Of a stretch of DNA of 64,000 nucleotides, positions 8,232 to 18,259 are shown one piece after another. Where the stretch lies: assembly GCF_022605165.1 (NCBI RefSeq), contig NC_063068.1:4030001-4094000 (forward strand). The letters run 5' to 3'. The stretch comes from Purpureocillium takamizusanense (Eukaryota; Ascomycota; Sordariomycetes; Hypocreales; Ophiocordycipitaceae). The notes below the pieces were generated by a model. It searched no databases. It had not been told where the DNA came from and worked only from the letters and a program-made list of their open reading frames with translations. Numbering within the stretch: position 1 is the stretch's first letter; the number at the start of each line of letters is the position of its first letter. The position numbers and the translations under genes were made by a program.

Positions 8232-10763
8232 ATGGCGTCTCTTCAGGTGCGATGGCCGGAAATGTCCGGCACCAAACAGCGCGCCCTCGAGGACGCCAAG
8301 AAGATGCAAAAGGCCGTCGCGGAAGAGTGCGCCAAGTCCGGAAGGGAACCCCCCCAGTACCAGCTGTCGGAGCTCATCGGCAAAGGCAGCTTTGGCCGCG
8401 TCTACAAGGCCACCTCGCAAACGTCGGGCGAGCTCGTCGCCGTCAAGATCATTGACATTGAGGAGAGCGACACGGCAAATCCGAAGCTCACCGACACCTA
8501 CGGCGACTTGCTCAAGGAGATCAACGCGCTGAAGCTCCTGAGCGACAGCGGCGCCAAGAACGTCAACCAGGTCATCGAGGCCCTGCCTGTCGGGCACTCC
8601 ATGTGGATGATCACAGAGTACTGTGCTGGCGGCAGCGTTGCCACTCTAATGAGGCCCACGGCGCCCGGTGGCCTTCAAGAGAAGTGGATTATCCCCATTC
8701 TTCGCGAGGTCGCCGAAGCAATGTACTGGGTGCACCGGCAGGGCGTCATCCACCGAGATCTAAAGTGCGCCAACGTCCTCGTGACAGAGGCCGGTGACGT
8801 CCAGCTTTGCGACTTTGGTGTTGCCGGTGTCATCGAGACCAAGTTCGACAAGAGGTCGACCTTTATCGGGACGCCTCACTGGATGGCACCCGAGCTCTTT
8901 GACCAGTCCACATCCTACGGCACCGAGATTGATATCTGGGCTTTCGGAGCCATGGTTTACGAAATTGCCTCCGGGCTGCCACCCAACGTCACCGATTACA
9001 TTGACCCAACTCGGCTGGGCAACCACCTGAAGCAGCAGACGCCCCGTCTCGAGGGAGACCAGTACTCGGCTGGGCTCAAGGATTTGGTCGCCTATTCCCT
9101 GCAGCCCGATCCCGCGAAGCGACCGACAATCGAGCAGGTCCAACGTCATCCGTACATTTTCAAGACCGATGAGGCCTATCCTACCTCCACCCTGCGACAC
9201 CTAGTTCGAGCCTTTAAGCTGTGGGAGGCCCAAGGAGGAGACCGTCGGTCCCTCTTCGCTCCAGGCGGCGCCCAGGGCCTGTCCGGCGACGTGTCGTCCA
9301 CCGCATTGGCCAACGACGAGTGGTCTTTCAGCACAACAGCTGCGTTTGACCAGCAAGTCCTTCACGACGGCGGCGCTCAGGATGTGTACGATGTATATGG
9401 ATCTAACGTCGACTTCAGCCAACCGCCGTTTGAAGAGACTTCACGGCCACCCAAGGGAAAGGGTCGCCGTCGCCCACCGCCACACCTACCGTCGGTAAAG
9501 GCTCCTCTTGAGAAGGTGTTTGACCCCAACACCATCTCCAACTACGAAGACAATTCGCGCGCCTACTATGGAAGGCCGTTCATGGCACCCGTGTCTGACC
9601 TTCCACTGCGCGACGAATCAGCCCCTGCTGCGGACGTGCGAGAATCATTGATTGATCTCGACGCCTCGCTGCATGGCAGCGATCTATCACAGTTTGTCGA
9701 CATGGACACGATTAAGGCGGGAGATCCCCGTGCGTCTACCGACTATGACTTTGGTGACGCTTCTCATTACGTCAAGGCGCCCCTGAGCGATCCCGCCGAC
9801 GTAAACAACAACCGCCGAACACAGGACTGGAAGTTTCCCGCCATGGCCCCGCCGGCTTCTGCAAACCCAGAAATGTTTAGATTCCCGTTTACGGACGAGC
9901 CTAGCTCGACGCCTGACACGGGACGCCCCCCGCTCTTGCACCAGCAGACAGAACCGCTACAGAACTCAATGGTCTTTGGTGACCTTGCCTCTTCGAAGCC
10001 CAGCTCGGTGAGCCGTGCCTCTGTCGGCAGCCTGATTGACCTCGACATGAGCTTTCCAGACTCTGCAACAGACTATACGCGTCCCTCTACCTCCCACTCG
10101 GATGTAGGGTCGATTAGCGGCTCCGAGATGGGCGGTGCGTTTGAGCTTGAGAAGCATGCGTCGCTCTATGTAACGTCCAACACGGTCCGGGAACCGTCCA
10201 TTTATGTTTCGGATGACTCTGAGTACGCAACAGCCTTTGCAGACGCCCGCAGTGGGCATACCTCAGATGGCGAGCGCAGCCAGCATCAACTGGACACGAA
10301 CGAGCAGCAGTCCGCCAACGATACCCGCCCCTATTCTCTCAGCGATTTTGCCGACATGGATCCCGAGTCCATGTCTCCTCCGCCCACCGCGGCGCCGAGG
10401 ATGGCCAAGTTCCCACCGCCATTCCAGGAGCAATCGCAAGATCTCCAGGAGCGGTCCCCGGATGAAAGCCAAAGCCAGAGCCGTAGTCACAGTCAAAGCC
10501 AGGGCCAGAGCCACGAGCAGGGCCCTGGGCAATTCCGGGAGACTTCGCCGAGCAATTACGCCCCCCTGCCACGGCTCCCGTTCGCGCCTACGCCAGCCGT
10601 CATGGAGGGCAGGGCCAGCTCGGAGGAGGTCAAGCACGAGCTGCGGCGCATGGCTATGAGCCTGGGCGACCACCTCAGCCACGCAAATGCGTACCTGTCT
10701 GCGCTACCCATTCGCCCGGGGGGCAGCGCGACGCGGTTGGAGACGGTCGGGGACGGCGATTGA
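8232..10763 (+). CDS. KIC1: Ste20/GCK-family kinase, KIC1/Nak1/POD-6-like
   Basis: A single 843-aa exon. The kinase domain covers about residues 43-311: glycine loop GKGSFGRV (50-57), lysine K72 in VAVKI, HRDLKCAN (174-181), DFG (194-196), and GTPHWMAPE (213-221). It is followed by a PTSTLRHLVRAFKLWE segment that resembles the post-kinase helix of yeast Kic1. The remaining 500 residues are low-complexity and probably disordered, including an SQSQSRSHSQSQGQ stretch, and end in a helical segment (EEVKHELRRMAMSLG). Kic1/Nak1/POD-6 kinases act upstream of NDR kinases (Cbk1/Orb6/COT-1) in the RAM/MOR pathway for polarity and hyphal growth. The subfamily call rests on the activation segment and post-kinase helix; SID1-type GCK is the main alternative. 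A second in-frame ATG at 8262 could also be the start. Confidence 0.88.
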   Translation: MASLQVRWPEMSGTKQRALEDAKKMQKAVAEECAKSGREPPQYQLSELIGKGSFGRVYKATSQTSGELVAVKIIDIEESDTANPKLTDTYGDLLKEINALKLLSDSGAKNVNQVIEALPVGHSMWMITEYCAGGSVATLMRPTAPGGLQEKWIIPILREVAEAMYWVHRQGVIHRDLKCANVLVTEAGDVQLCDFGVAGVIETKFDKRSTFIGTPHWMAPELFDQSTSYGTEIDIWAFGAMVYEIASGLPPNVTDYIDPTRLGNHLKQQTPRLEGDQYSAGLKDLVAYSLQPDPAKRPTIEQVQRHPYIFKTDEAYPTSTLRHLVRAFKLWEAQGGDRRSLFAPGGAQGLSGDVSSTALANDEWSFSTTAAFDQQVLHDGGAQDVYDVYGSNVDFSQPPFEETSRPPKGKGRRRPPPHLPSVKAPLEKVFDPNTISNYEDNSRAYYGRPFMAPVSDLPLRDESAPAADVRESLIDLDASLHGSDLSQFVDMDTIKAGDPRASTDYDFGDASHYVKAPLSDPADVNNNRRTQDWKFPAMAPPASANPEMFRFPFTDEPSSTPDTGRPPLLHQQTEPLQNSMVFGDLASSKPSSVSRASVGSLIDLDMSFPDSATDYTRPSTSHSDVGSISGSEMGGAFELEKHASLYVTSNTVREPSIYVSDDSEYATAFADARSGHTSDGERSQHQLDTNEQQSANDTRPYSLSDFADMDPESMSPPPTAAPRMAKFPPPFQEQSQDLQERSPDESQSQSRSHSQSQGQSHEQGPGQFRETSPSNYAPLPRLPFAPTPAVMEGRASSEEVKHELRRMAMSLGDHLSHANAYLSALPIRPGGSATRLETVGDGD

Positions 10764-11074
10764 AAGTAACGGACGGGGCTTAAGTTGTTACGACCATTGT
10801 ATGACGTCGAGACGGATGTTTATTGATTGCATGTCGTTCTACGGCTCGGATTGATGGGAAGGACTCGGGCAGCGGGACATGCCCCATGACCATCACAGGA
10901 TGGGTTGGTCTGGGTCACTCTTCAGAGAAGAAGCCTGGAAACTTTTTGTATCAAGCGTTTGTGTCGTTGCATTAGAAGGACGCTGGAGGGTTGATCATCG
11001 TCATGATAGCTGCTCAATGTCAAGAATAGATGTAAACCTTTTATACACGTGTTTACGCCGTCTCATCGTGATTG
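10764..11074. other. Intergenic, convergent 3' region
   Basis: 311 bp between the convergent kinase and TEL2 genes. No gene seen. Confidence 0.5.
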
Positions 11075-14000
11075 CTACGAGAAGCTCACTAAATCGCCCA
11101 GCAAAAGTGCCTGATACTTCTCAATGGCCTCGCCCAACTTGATGAGCACACCGGCAGCCAGCATCTTGACGTAATTCTCCTCCCCGCCGTCATGGTCGCC
11201 CCTCGTCCTCTCGAACACGCCGCTGACCCACTCCCGCGTCTCGACCACCTCCCTGCCCTGCTCCGCACATAACCTCCGCATGTCGCCGTCGTTGACCTCG
11301 AGGAGCACGGCCATGGCGACAAACCAGCCCTTGAGGGCGGACACGTCGCCCGCGACGTGAACACGCACGCGCAGGAGCAGGTCCCACAGCTCAGACGTCA
11401 GTTGAGGCAGGGACAGCGTGGAGGGGCCGGCTGCGTTGACGACGATGCCCAGAGTCTGGAGGTAGAGAGACAGGAGGGCTGGGTTCAAGACGACGGGCCT
11501 GGACGAGCGGAGGGCGACCTGGAAGTGCGCGGTCAGGGGAAAGAAGAAGGATGCCGAGAGGAGCGCGGCGGTCGTGTTCGGGATGGCGCGGACGCGAGGC
11601 TTTGCTTTGGCACTAGACTTGTACCGCGCCGTGAATGTTTGTAGTTTAAGTACGTCGGGGCCAGTCGTGGCGTCCGCAGCTTCGGCGGCCAGTGGGGCGA
11701 GGAATGAAGATGTCACCGACTGAGCGATGCCGTCGATGGCGTTTGCAGGCAGGGCCCTGAGCTGAGACGCAGGTAGCCGGTTAGGCTTCTGTGACGGATC
11801 GAGGTAAAGCTGCTCAATCTTCCCCGGGAGCCTTTTAGAGGGAAAAGATGCCGCTGCCTGATACTGGGAAGTGTCGTAGCCAGCGACTTCCCTTGCGGAA
11901 AGACCTATAGTAACAAGTATAGACGTCCTCTGGGCCAGGGAGTAGTCGCCTTCAAAAAAGGTGCGCGCAAACCAAGGCGCCATGGACTTTGGCTGAGACA
12001 CCACGAGAGCAATCATCCCCTGCTGCCTCTTCTCGGCGAAGTCTTCAATGTCGAACCTGTCCTGAAGCCCCACCAGCAGCCCAGCGAGCTCGTCGGCGTG
12101 GGAGCTGACCTCAGTGCCGTAATTCGCCTTTCGCCGTATCAACACGGGAGCTGTCTGGAGAGCCAGCTTCTGCTTGTCATAGTTTTCCGAGTCGCGGAGG
12201 TAGGTGATGAGGTCACGGATGTAGACTGGGGCTTTTGGCTTGTTGCGCTGGACGAGGGTGGCATCATCGTCCGAGTCTTCAGGATCTGACCCTTTAGCGT
12301 AGGGCTTCAGATCTTCTTCCTCGTCAGACGAATCGACCTCCTCAATTATGGCCTTGGGCACTGGTGCTGAAACAGTAGCCTTTGCTTTTGCTTTTCGCGT
12401 TTTAGATGTGGGTTTTACCACCTTAGGTGGCTTGGGCGGTGACAGGGTTGGGGAAGAAGAGAGCAGAAAATCAAAGGAACCAACTGAGTCAGAAATACTG
12501 CTTAGACCCTTGAACCACTCGGCCTCGTCGGTGTCCATCTCCTCCATATGGAAGTTAAGTTTCTTGGACTTATTATCAATCAACCCCGATAGAGACTCGC
12601 CGACTGCCATCCCCAAAAAGCGAGCTCTGGCGTGTGTTGCAGCTATGCGATTTGATATGGCGGATAGGTATGTGCCAGAACGCAGAAGCATGGAAAGCTT
12701 GATGGGAGATAGTCTGGCTACGTAGCCGGCGCTCAGTAGTAGTATCTGAGTGTGAGCTTTCTGGTGTGTTAGCTTCACGGCTTAGTTCCATGTCTTAGGG
12801 CATAAGCTTGGCCTACCTTCTTGCTGCAGAATGGCGGCGTGCTTGATGTATAGCTGGTCACCGAACTGTGCCAGGCTCTTTTCCAAGACTGTTGTGATCG
12901 TCTCCTTGTTTTTGGCCAGAACGGCGAGCACGGCACGCCGAATGCCGATTTGGTCGCCTAACCCAGCTCCCGAGGCGGCGGTACACCAGTCCACCAAAAT
13001 TGTCGCGAGGGCAGCGTCGCCAGCCGCAACGGCATCGATTACACCGGCAACAGCTGACACGACATTGTTCGAGCTCGAGTCGTTTAAAGCCAGGCTGTTC
13101 AGAAAGCGCTGTGACAAGTAATCAAGCAGAAGCTTCATCATTTTCTTCGACGCCAGGGGCTGTTGGAGGCAGACGGTGGAGAAGGCTTCCGGCCGTCCAT
13201 CCTTGGAGAGCAACAGCTCATCGACCATCGTCTTTGCTACTGTGCCTAAGTGAGGTCAGCAGACTGGCAGTTCATTTCAGCCCAGCCAGTTGTGCTACTT
13301 ACTAGTGTAGCCTAGCGATAAAGATCGTTGAATGAGGTCTGCGCAGAATGCAGTCTCCACGCCTTCTGGCTCTCGCTTTACCCATGATGCAACGTTCAGA
13401 CTGATCCACTTGCTAAACTCGATGCCGTCGGTAAGCCAGCGAGAGTTGGCTGGAACCTCGTCTGTCCCGACGACAGCCGCCTCGGCGGCAGTGGACAGTA
13501 TGCGACCGCTGCTAATTGCTGACAGCAGTTGCTGGGACTGAATCTTGCGCGGCGCGGCCTCGGCGAGCCTGGTGGTGGAGGAGATCCAAATCGCCCGAAT
13601 GGTGTGTTGGCCCTCTAATAGCCCGCCAAGGAGATCCATAAACAGCGTGAGGTGAAGGTGAAGATCGGGCCGCTTAGGGCCTTTTCCTTCGGCTTTAAAC
13701 TCCTGCAATATGGTCTTGAGATGCGTAATGACAGCGTTGAGGCCCGTGACGCTCCGCAGACACCGTCGCGCCAGCTCGGCATCATCGGCGTTAGCGGAAA
13801 GTGGCCCGGTGCCATCGTGGGTTGACTCTTCTTTAAGGAGTGTCCAGTAGTTTGGTATGATCTCGGTGACCAAAATATGAACTATGGCAGCACTTTTGGG
13901 GCTCGGGGTTTGCAAGTGGAATGCCGTTGCCGAGGATGAGTCGGGGGCCAGGAAGCGCAGGACTGCAATGAGCGTGTCGTAGTCTGGCTGGTTCTTGAGA

Positions 14001-14149
14001 ATCTCCAGGGCCTCGTCGGGCGAGGAAACCTTGGATGGGATAGTTGTCTCTTTGACCTCTTGTGCTGGCTTGACCTCCTTGAGAAGCGGCTCGGTGTCGC
14101 GGGTTGCCTTGAGGTAGGTGGTGCTGACTGGAGTGAGTAGGCCGTCCAT
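11075..14149 (-). CDS. TEL2: Telomere length regulation protein TEL2 (TTT complex)
   Basis: Three exons on the minus strand: 14149-13303, 13245-12817, 12756-11075 (985 aa). Intron 1 (57 bp) has a GTAAGT donor; intron 2 (60 bp) has a GTAGGC donor, a GCTAAC branch point and needs an AAG acceptor to keep frame. Exons 1 and 2 are alpha-helical, HEAT-like; exon 3 contains the conserved Telomere_reg-2 segment (IRDLITYLRD..NYDKQKLALQTAPVLIRRK, then FFEGDYSLAQRTSILVTIGLSARE). Tel2 with Tti1 and Tti2 chaperones PIKK kinases (Tel1/ATM, Mec1/ATR, TOR). An acidic linker (SSDEEEDL) precedes the conserved domain. Length fits fungal Tel2. It diverges from UBA3. Confidence 0.9.
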
Positions 14150-14533
14150 GATTCTGCCTGTCTAGCACCCGAGGCCTGGCAACAATCGGCGTGAGAGATA
14201 GGTGTACCATGTGTAGCTGCCGGCAGTTGATTTTTGCAATATTTTTCAAGTCGGATGGAACGCTGCATGGGATGAGAGACGAGCCGAGAATTGGCGACGC
14301 GGTGGTGAGGTAGGAGGGTAAGTCGAAGTAGCTACCCCACCTTCACCGAAGCACACCGAAGACAGCTGGGCTGTGTACGAAGTACCTCAGTGCATCGCGC
14401 CACTGTACCAAGCGCTGCAGACAGACAGGCAGGCACCTGCATCCTGCCTGGTACGCTCTCCCTCTTCTCGTCCCACCCGACCTCATCTCATCCACGCAGC
14501 ACGCAACACACGCCCACGCCTTTTCGCCCGAGC
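14150..14533. other. Bidirectional promoter between TEL2 and UBA3
   Basis: 384 bp shared upstream region of two divergent genes. No gene or clear operator seen. Confidence 0.5.
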
Positions 14534-16136
14534 ATGAGCGTCGACGCACACGAATCCGTCGGCGCCGCCGCGGACCGCGAGGAAGCACGATGGTGAGCAA
14601 GCTCTCACGGCGCGCCCTCTTTGGCTGTCGTTTGCGACCTGCATCGATCGCCACAGTCCACTGACCACGCACGCGCCTTAGGAGATATCTCAACCAGATT
14701 CGCAGGAACCCCGGTCCGTTTACCGATCCGGAGGCCACTTCAGAGGAGTTTCTGGCGCAGTTTGAGAAGTTCAAAGTCTTGTGAGTCCGCGGCCGGCCTG
14801 GCAGCTGTGCTCCTCTCAGACCCCACACGGACCGGCTGACTGACTTTACGTAGGGTAATGTTGGTGACGATGGACACCCAAGGTGACCGTGATTGCGTCC
14901 ACTAACTGCGGAGCAGCGGTGCCGGAGGTCTGGGCTGTGAGATCCTCAAGAATTTGGCCATGTCGCATTTCAGGGACATTCACGTCATCGACATGGGTGC
15001 GCTCCCACCGTCCACGCTACCCTGCGATGCTCACGTAGCTCACCACCCTTTGCTCAGATACCATTGACATATCCAATTTGAACCGACAGTTCCTGTTCCG
15101 GAGCACCGACGTCGGCAAGTACAAAGCCGAGGTTGCCGCCAAGTTCGTCGAGAAGCGCGTCCGGGGCGTGTCCATCACGCCGCACAACAGCCGGATACAG
15201 GACTTTGACGATTCCTTCTACAAGCAGTTCCAGCTCGTCATCTGCGGTCTCGACAGCATTGAAGCGCGTCGCTGGATCAACGCCATGCTTGTAAACATTG
15301 CCGACGAGGCCGAGGACCCAGACGGCATCAAGCCCCTCATTGACGGCGGCACCGAGGGCTTCAAGGGCCAGGCTCGCGTCATCTTCCCATCCATGACCTC
15401 GTGCATCGAGTGCCAGCTCGACATGCATGCCCCGCGCGCCGCCGTTCCGCTGTGCACCATTGCCTCCATACCCAGACAGCCCGAGCACTGCATTGAATGG
15501 GCCCACATCATTGCGTGGGAAAAGGAGAAACCCTTTCCGACGCTCGACAAGGACGATCCCGAACACGTCACCTGGCTCTTCCAAAAGGCTCTTGCTCGCG
15601 CCCAGGAGTTTGACATTCCCGGGGTCACCTACTCTCTCACCCAGGGCACCATCAAGAACATCATCCCGGCCATAGCCTCCACCAACGCCATCATCGCCGC
15701 CGCATGCTGCAACGAGGCCTTCAAGATCGCCACGACGTCGGCGCCATGCTTGGGCTTCGAGAACAACTACATGATGTACTCGGGCAACGATAGCATCTAC
15801 ACCTACACGTTCAAGCATGAGAAAAAAGACGACTGCCCCGTTTGCGGGCGCCAGGCCCGGCCCCTCGACCTCGACCCCGGCTCGACACTCCAGGACCTGC
15901 TAGACTCACTGGCCCTCCGCCCAGAGGCGCAGCTGAAGAAGCCCTCGATCCGCGCCCAGGACAAGACGCTGTACATGCGCTTCCCCCCAAGCCTGGAGGA
16001 GCAGACGAGGGCGAACCTGGAAAAGACCATTGCGGAGCTGGGATTGGAGGATGGCCAACAGGTCGTCGTTACTGACCCGGCATTCCCGCTGGAGTTTAAT
16101 TATTTCCTCAAGTTCAAAACAGGTTCGCAGACGTAG
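14534..16136 (+). CDS. UBA3: NEDD8-activating enzyme E1 catalytic subunit UBA3
   Basis: Five exons proposed: 14534-14592, 14682-14780, 14854-14859 (6 nt), 14917-14996, 15058-16136 (440 aa). The 6-nt microexon supplies the residues needed for the nucleotide-binding strand KVLVIGAGGLG (residues 51-61). Other marks: [33 protein letters not shown] and CPVC zinc ligands, catalytic Cys214 in [10 protein letters not shown], and a C-terminal ubiquitin-fold domain that binds Ubc12. UBA3 with ULA1 activates NEDD8/Rub1, which modifies cullins. Without the microexon the protein would read KVFGAGGLG, still in frame but lacking conserved residues. The family call is firm; the microexon is an inference. Confidence 0.93.
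14854..14859 (+). other. UBA3: Predicted 6-nt microexon of UBA3
   Basis: The bases ggtaat lie between a 73-bp intron (14781-14853; GTGAGT donor, CTGAC branch, TAG acceptor) and a 57-bp intron (14860-14916; GTTGGT donor, ACTAAC branch at 14901-14906, CAG acceptor). Inclusion restores L-V-I in the Rossmann strand; skipping gives a single F. Confidence 0.7.
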
Positions 16137-16476
16137 TCTGGTACGACGTGCCCTTTGTGTGCTTTATGTTGCATTTTCTGGCGTTGTAAGACATGATGAA
16201 CGGGATGACGGTCGAGTTAAAGTAGTCCCTGGGACGCAGTACATATACATCAAACGTGCGAAATGTCTTCAGCCGTGGTATCATCTTTTTGTCTACCCGT
16301 GAAACGTCCAAACGCAAGGGAAAGCGTCCCAAAAAAGCAGAAATGCCAGCAGCTTGGTAACCACGCAAGCAACCAACCAAGCTGTTTGTATGTACAAAAA
16401 CCCCGCAACACCAGAGGCAGCCCAATCGAGAGAAAAAAAAAGTTTCTTGCACGCCCTGCTGGGTCCCGGTCCGACA
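16137..16476. other. Intergenic, convergent 3' region
   Basis: 340 bp between convergent UBA3 and RPC40. It contains a 9-bp A run near 16433. No gene seen. Confidence 0.5.
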
Positions 16477-17739
16477 TCACCTCGCCATGTTGATGACCTG
16501 CTGTTCCAGCTTCTTACACTTGAGCTTGAGGTGCTTGACCGATTCCAGGAACAGCTCGTCGCTGTCCCACTGCCCGGAGCTCTCGATGGAGAAGATGAAG
16601 TGGTCCCGCCTCCGGCCCAGCTTGACCTTGCCCTCGAACTCGGGATGCCGCAGGCACTCCCTGCTGACCGTGTCCTTCATGGCGTCGCGCACGACGGCCT
16701 TGAGCTCGCCGGCGTGGCCCTCGTAGCCGCTGCCCCGCTGGGCCGCCTCCTTCTTGGTCACGGGCTCGAGGCCGATGACGCCCTCGGGGAAGCAGCGCGC
16801 GAACTTGTCGGCGTCGGGGCCCAGGATGGGCTTGAGGATCTTGATGGTGGGCATGAGGCGGTACGAGGCGGTGGCCACGGGCGAGAACTTGGCGTGGTCG
16901 GCGCCGATGCCCTTGTGCATGTGCATGGACAGGTTGATGGTCTGGCGCGGGCGCATCTTGGCGATGAGGATGTCCGGGTTGACGGGCCGGATGGCGTCCT
17001 CGCCGCCAAAGTGCTCGACCTGCTTGCCCGTGGGCACGAAGACGATGTCGCGGGCGTAGACGTGGGCGTTGTGGTAGGCCTTGGTCGGGTCCGTCTCGTC
17101 GGGCGCCGCGTCCTTGTTGACGGTGCACGTCACGTTGAGCTCGAGGCGCACCGTGTTCCAGTCGAAGCAGGTGGCGTAGGGGTCCTCGCCGGGCTGCGGC
17201 TTCTTGTGCCACTTGAGGAAGTTCTGCAGGCCCTCGCGCCCGCCGTTGAAGGGGATGAGGCCCAGGCGGTGCGCCAGCACCTCGTCCTGGATGACCGACG
17301 TGTTGTTCTCGATGTAGACGTTCTCAATGGCCAGCGTGGGGATCTCGGCGATGAGGATGCGGCGGAAGGCGTTGGCGAGCGAGGCGTCGAGCCCGACGAG
17401 CGAAAAGGACGCGAGGTTGGCCTCGTTTTGGTGGAAGCGCACGGAGAAGCCGGATCGGAAGCGGTCGATCGTGAAGGCCAGGTCCTCGCCCGGGTGGTGG
17501 CCCGGGTAGTCTGTCGATGTCACGTCCGTGACCGTTTCGAGGTTGATGCCGACCGTCTGCAAGCGACACGCCCCCCAAAGAGTCAGCTTTTCTCTGTCAC
17601 CCCTTTTTTTTTGTGTGCTACCGTCTCACGGCCGTGGATGCTGCTGCTGCTGCTGCCAATGGCGCATACTCACATTTCGGCGATCGAGCTCCTCTGCGCT
17701 CGGCGCACTCCGCCATGCTGCCTGCTTTACGGGAGCCAT
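16477..17739 (-). CDS. RPC40: RNA polymerase I and III subunit RPC40 (AC40/RPAC1)
   Basis: Two exons: 17739-17674 and 17556-16477 (381 aa), split by a 117-bp intron (GTGAGT donor, GCAG acceptor). The large exon lacks an ATG at its 5' end; exon 1 provides MAPVKQAAW..EELDRRN and joins to TVGINLETVTDV. The alpha-like dimerisation signature is clear: SFSLVGLDASLANAFRRILIAEIPTLA, ENVYIENNTSVIQDEVLAHRLGLIPF, and a C-terminal FIFSIESSGQW with a final leucine-rich helix. AC40 pairs with AC19 to seed assembly of Pol I and Pol III in the nucleus. Length is normal. A 496-codon open frame on the opposite strand is only a shadow of the strong codon bias here. Confidence 0.95.
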
Positions 17740-18259
17740 CTCGGGGGAGGGGTGGACGGCCCTGCTGCGTCGCGGTTCGGGTTGAAGCAGGGGAAGGAAA
17801 TTTTTTGGGATGCCCCTCCACGCTGCGTGACCGAGAGATGGTAAAATAAGTTATTGGTGTATGGGATTTGGCGGGAAGCGCAGACCGTCAAAACTTCAAA
17901 AAGTTTGGAGACGACAAGGACTCGAGTGGACCCCTCCCAATTCGGCGCCCAGACCCACCGTCCGGCGCTGCACTCGACCCGCTAAGCCTGCCGTGCTTTA
18001 GTGCCCATGTCGCCCGAACCGAGCTCCACCGCCGGCATCCGTCGCCGTTCATCGTCATCCTCACTTCTAATGTTGAAAAAGGTAGCCCAGACCTGGGTAG
18101 AAGCGCATACATGAGTCCAGGAGGGCTGCACGGCAAGAGCATTTTGCGTGCTCTGTTGTTAGTACATTTGTGCTACACAATACCTAAACATGCCATTGCG
18201 GCTCGTCTGCTCCGTCACGCGAATAGGTAGTCCCATGCAGGCCCGAAGGCTTTACCTAT
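17740..18259. other. Intergenic, RPC40 promoter / NUP159 3' end
   Basis: 520 bp upstream of RPC40 on the minus strand and downstream of NUP159. No gene seen. Confidence 0.5.

Noticed and set aside
8232..8262. Possible short first exon with donor CAG|GTGCGA in the kinase gene
   Set aside because: The frame reads straight through, the kinase domain begins downstream, and no acceptor gives a better N-terminus.
16354..17844. A 496-codon open frame opposite RPC40
   Set aside because: It is the complement of a strongly biased, GC-rich coding exon; its amino acids (Val/Leu/Gly/Asp-rich, repetitive) have no domain pattern, while the minus strand encodes a clear AC40.
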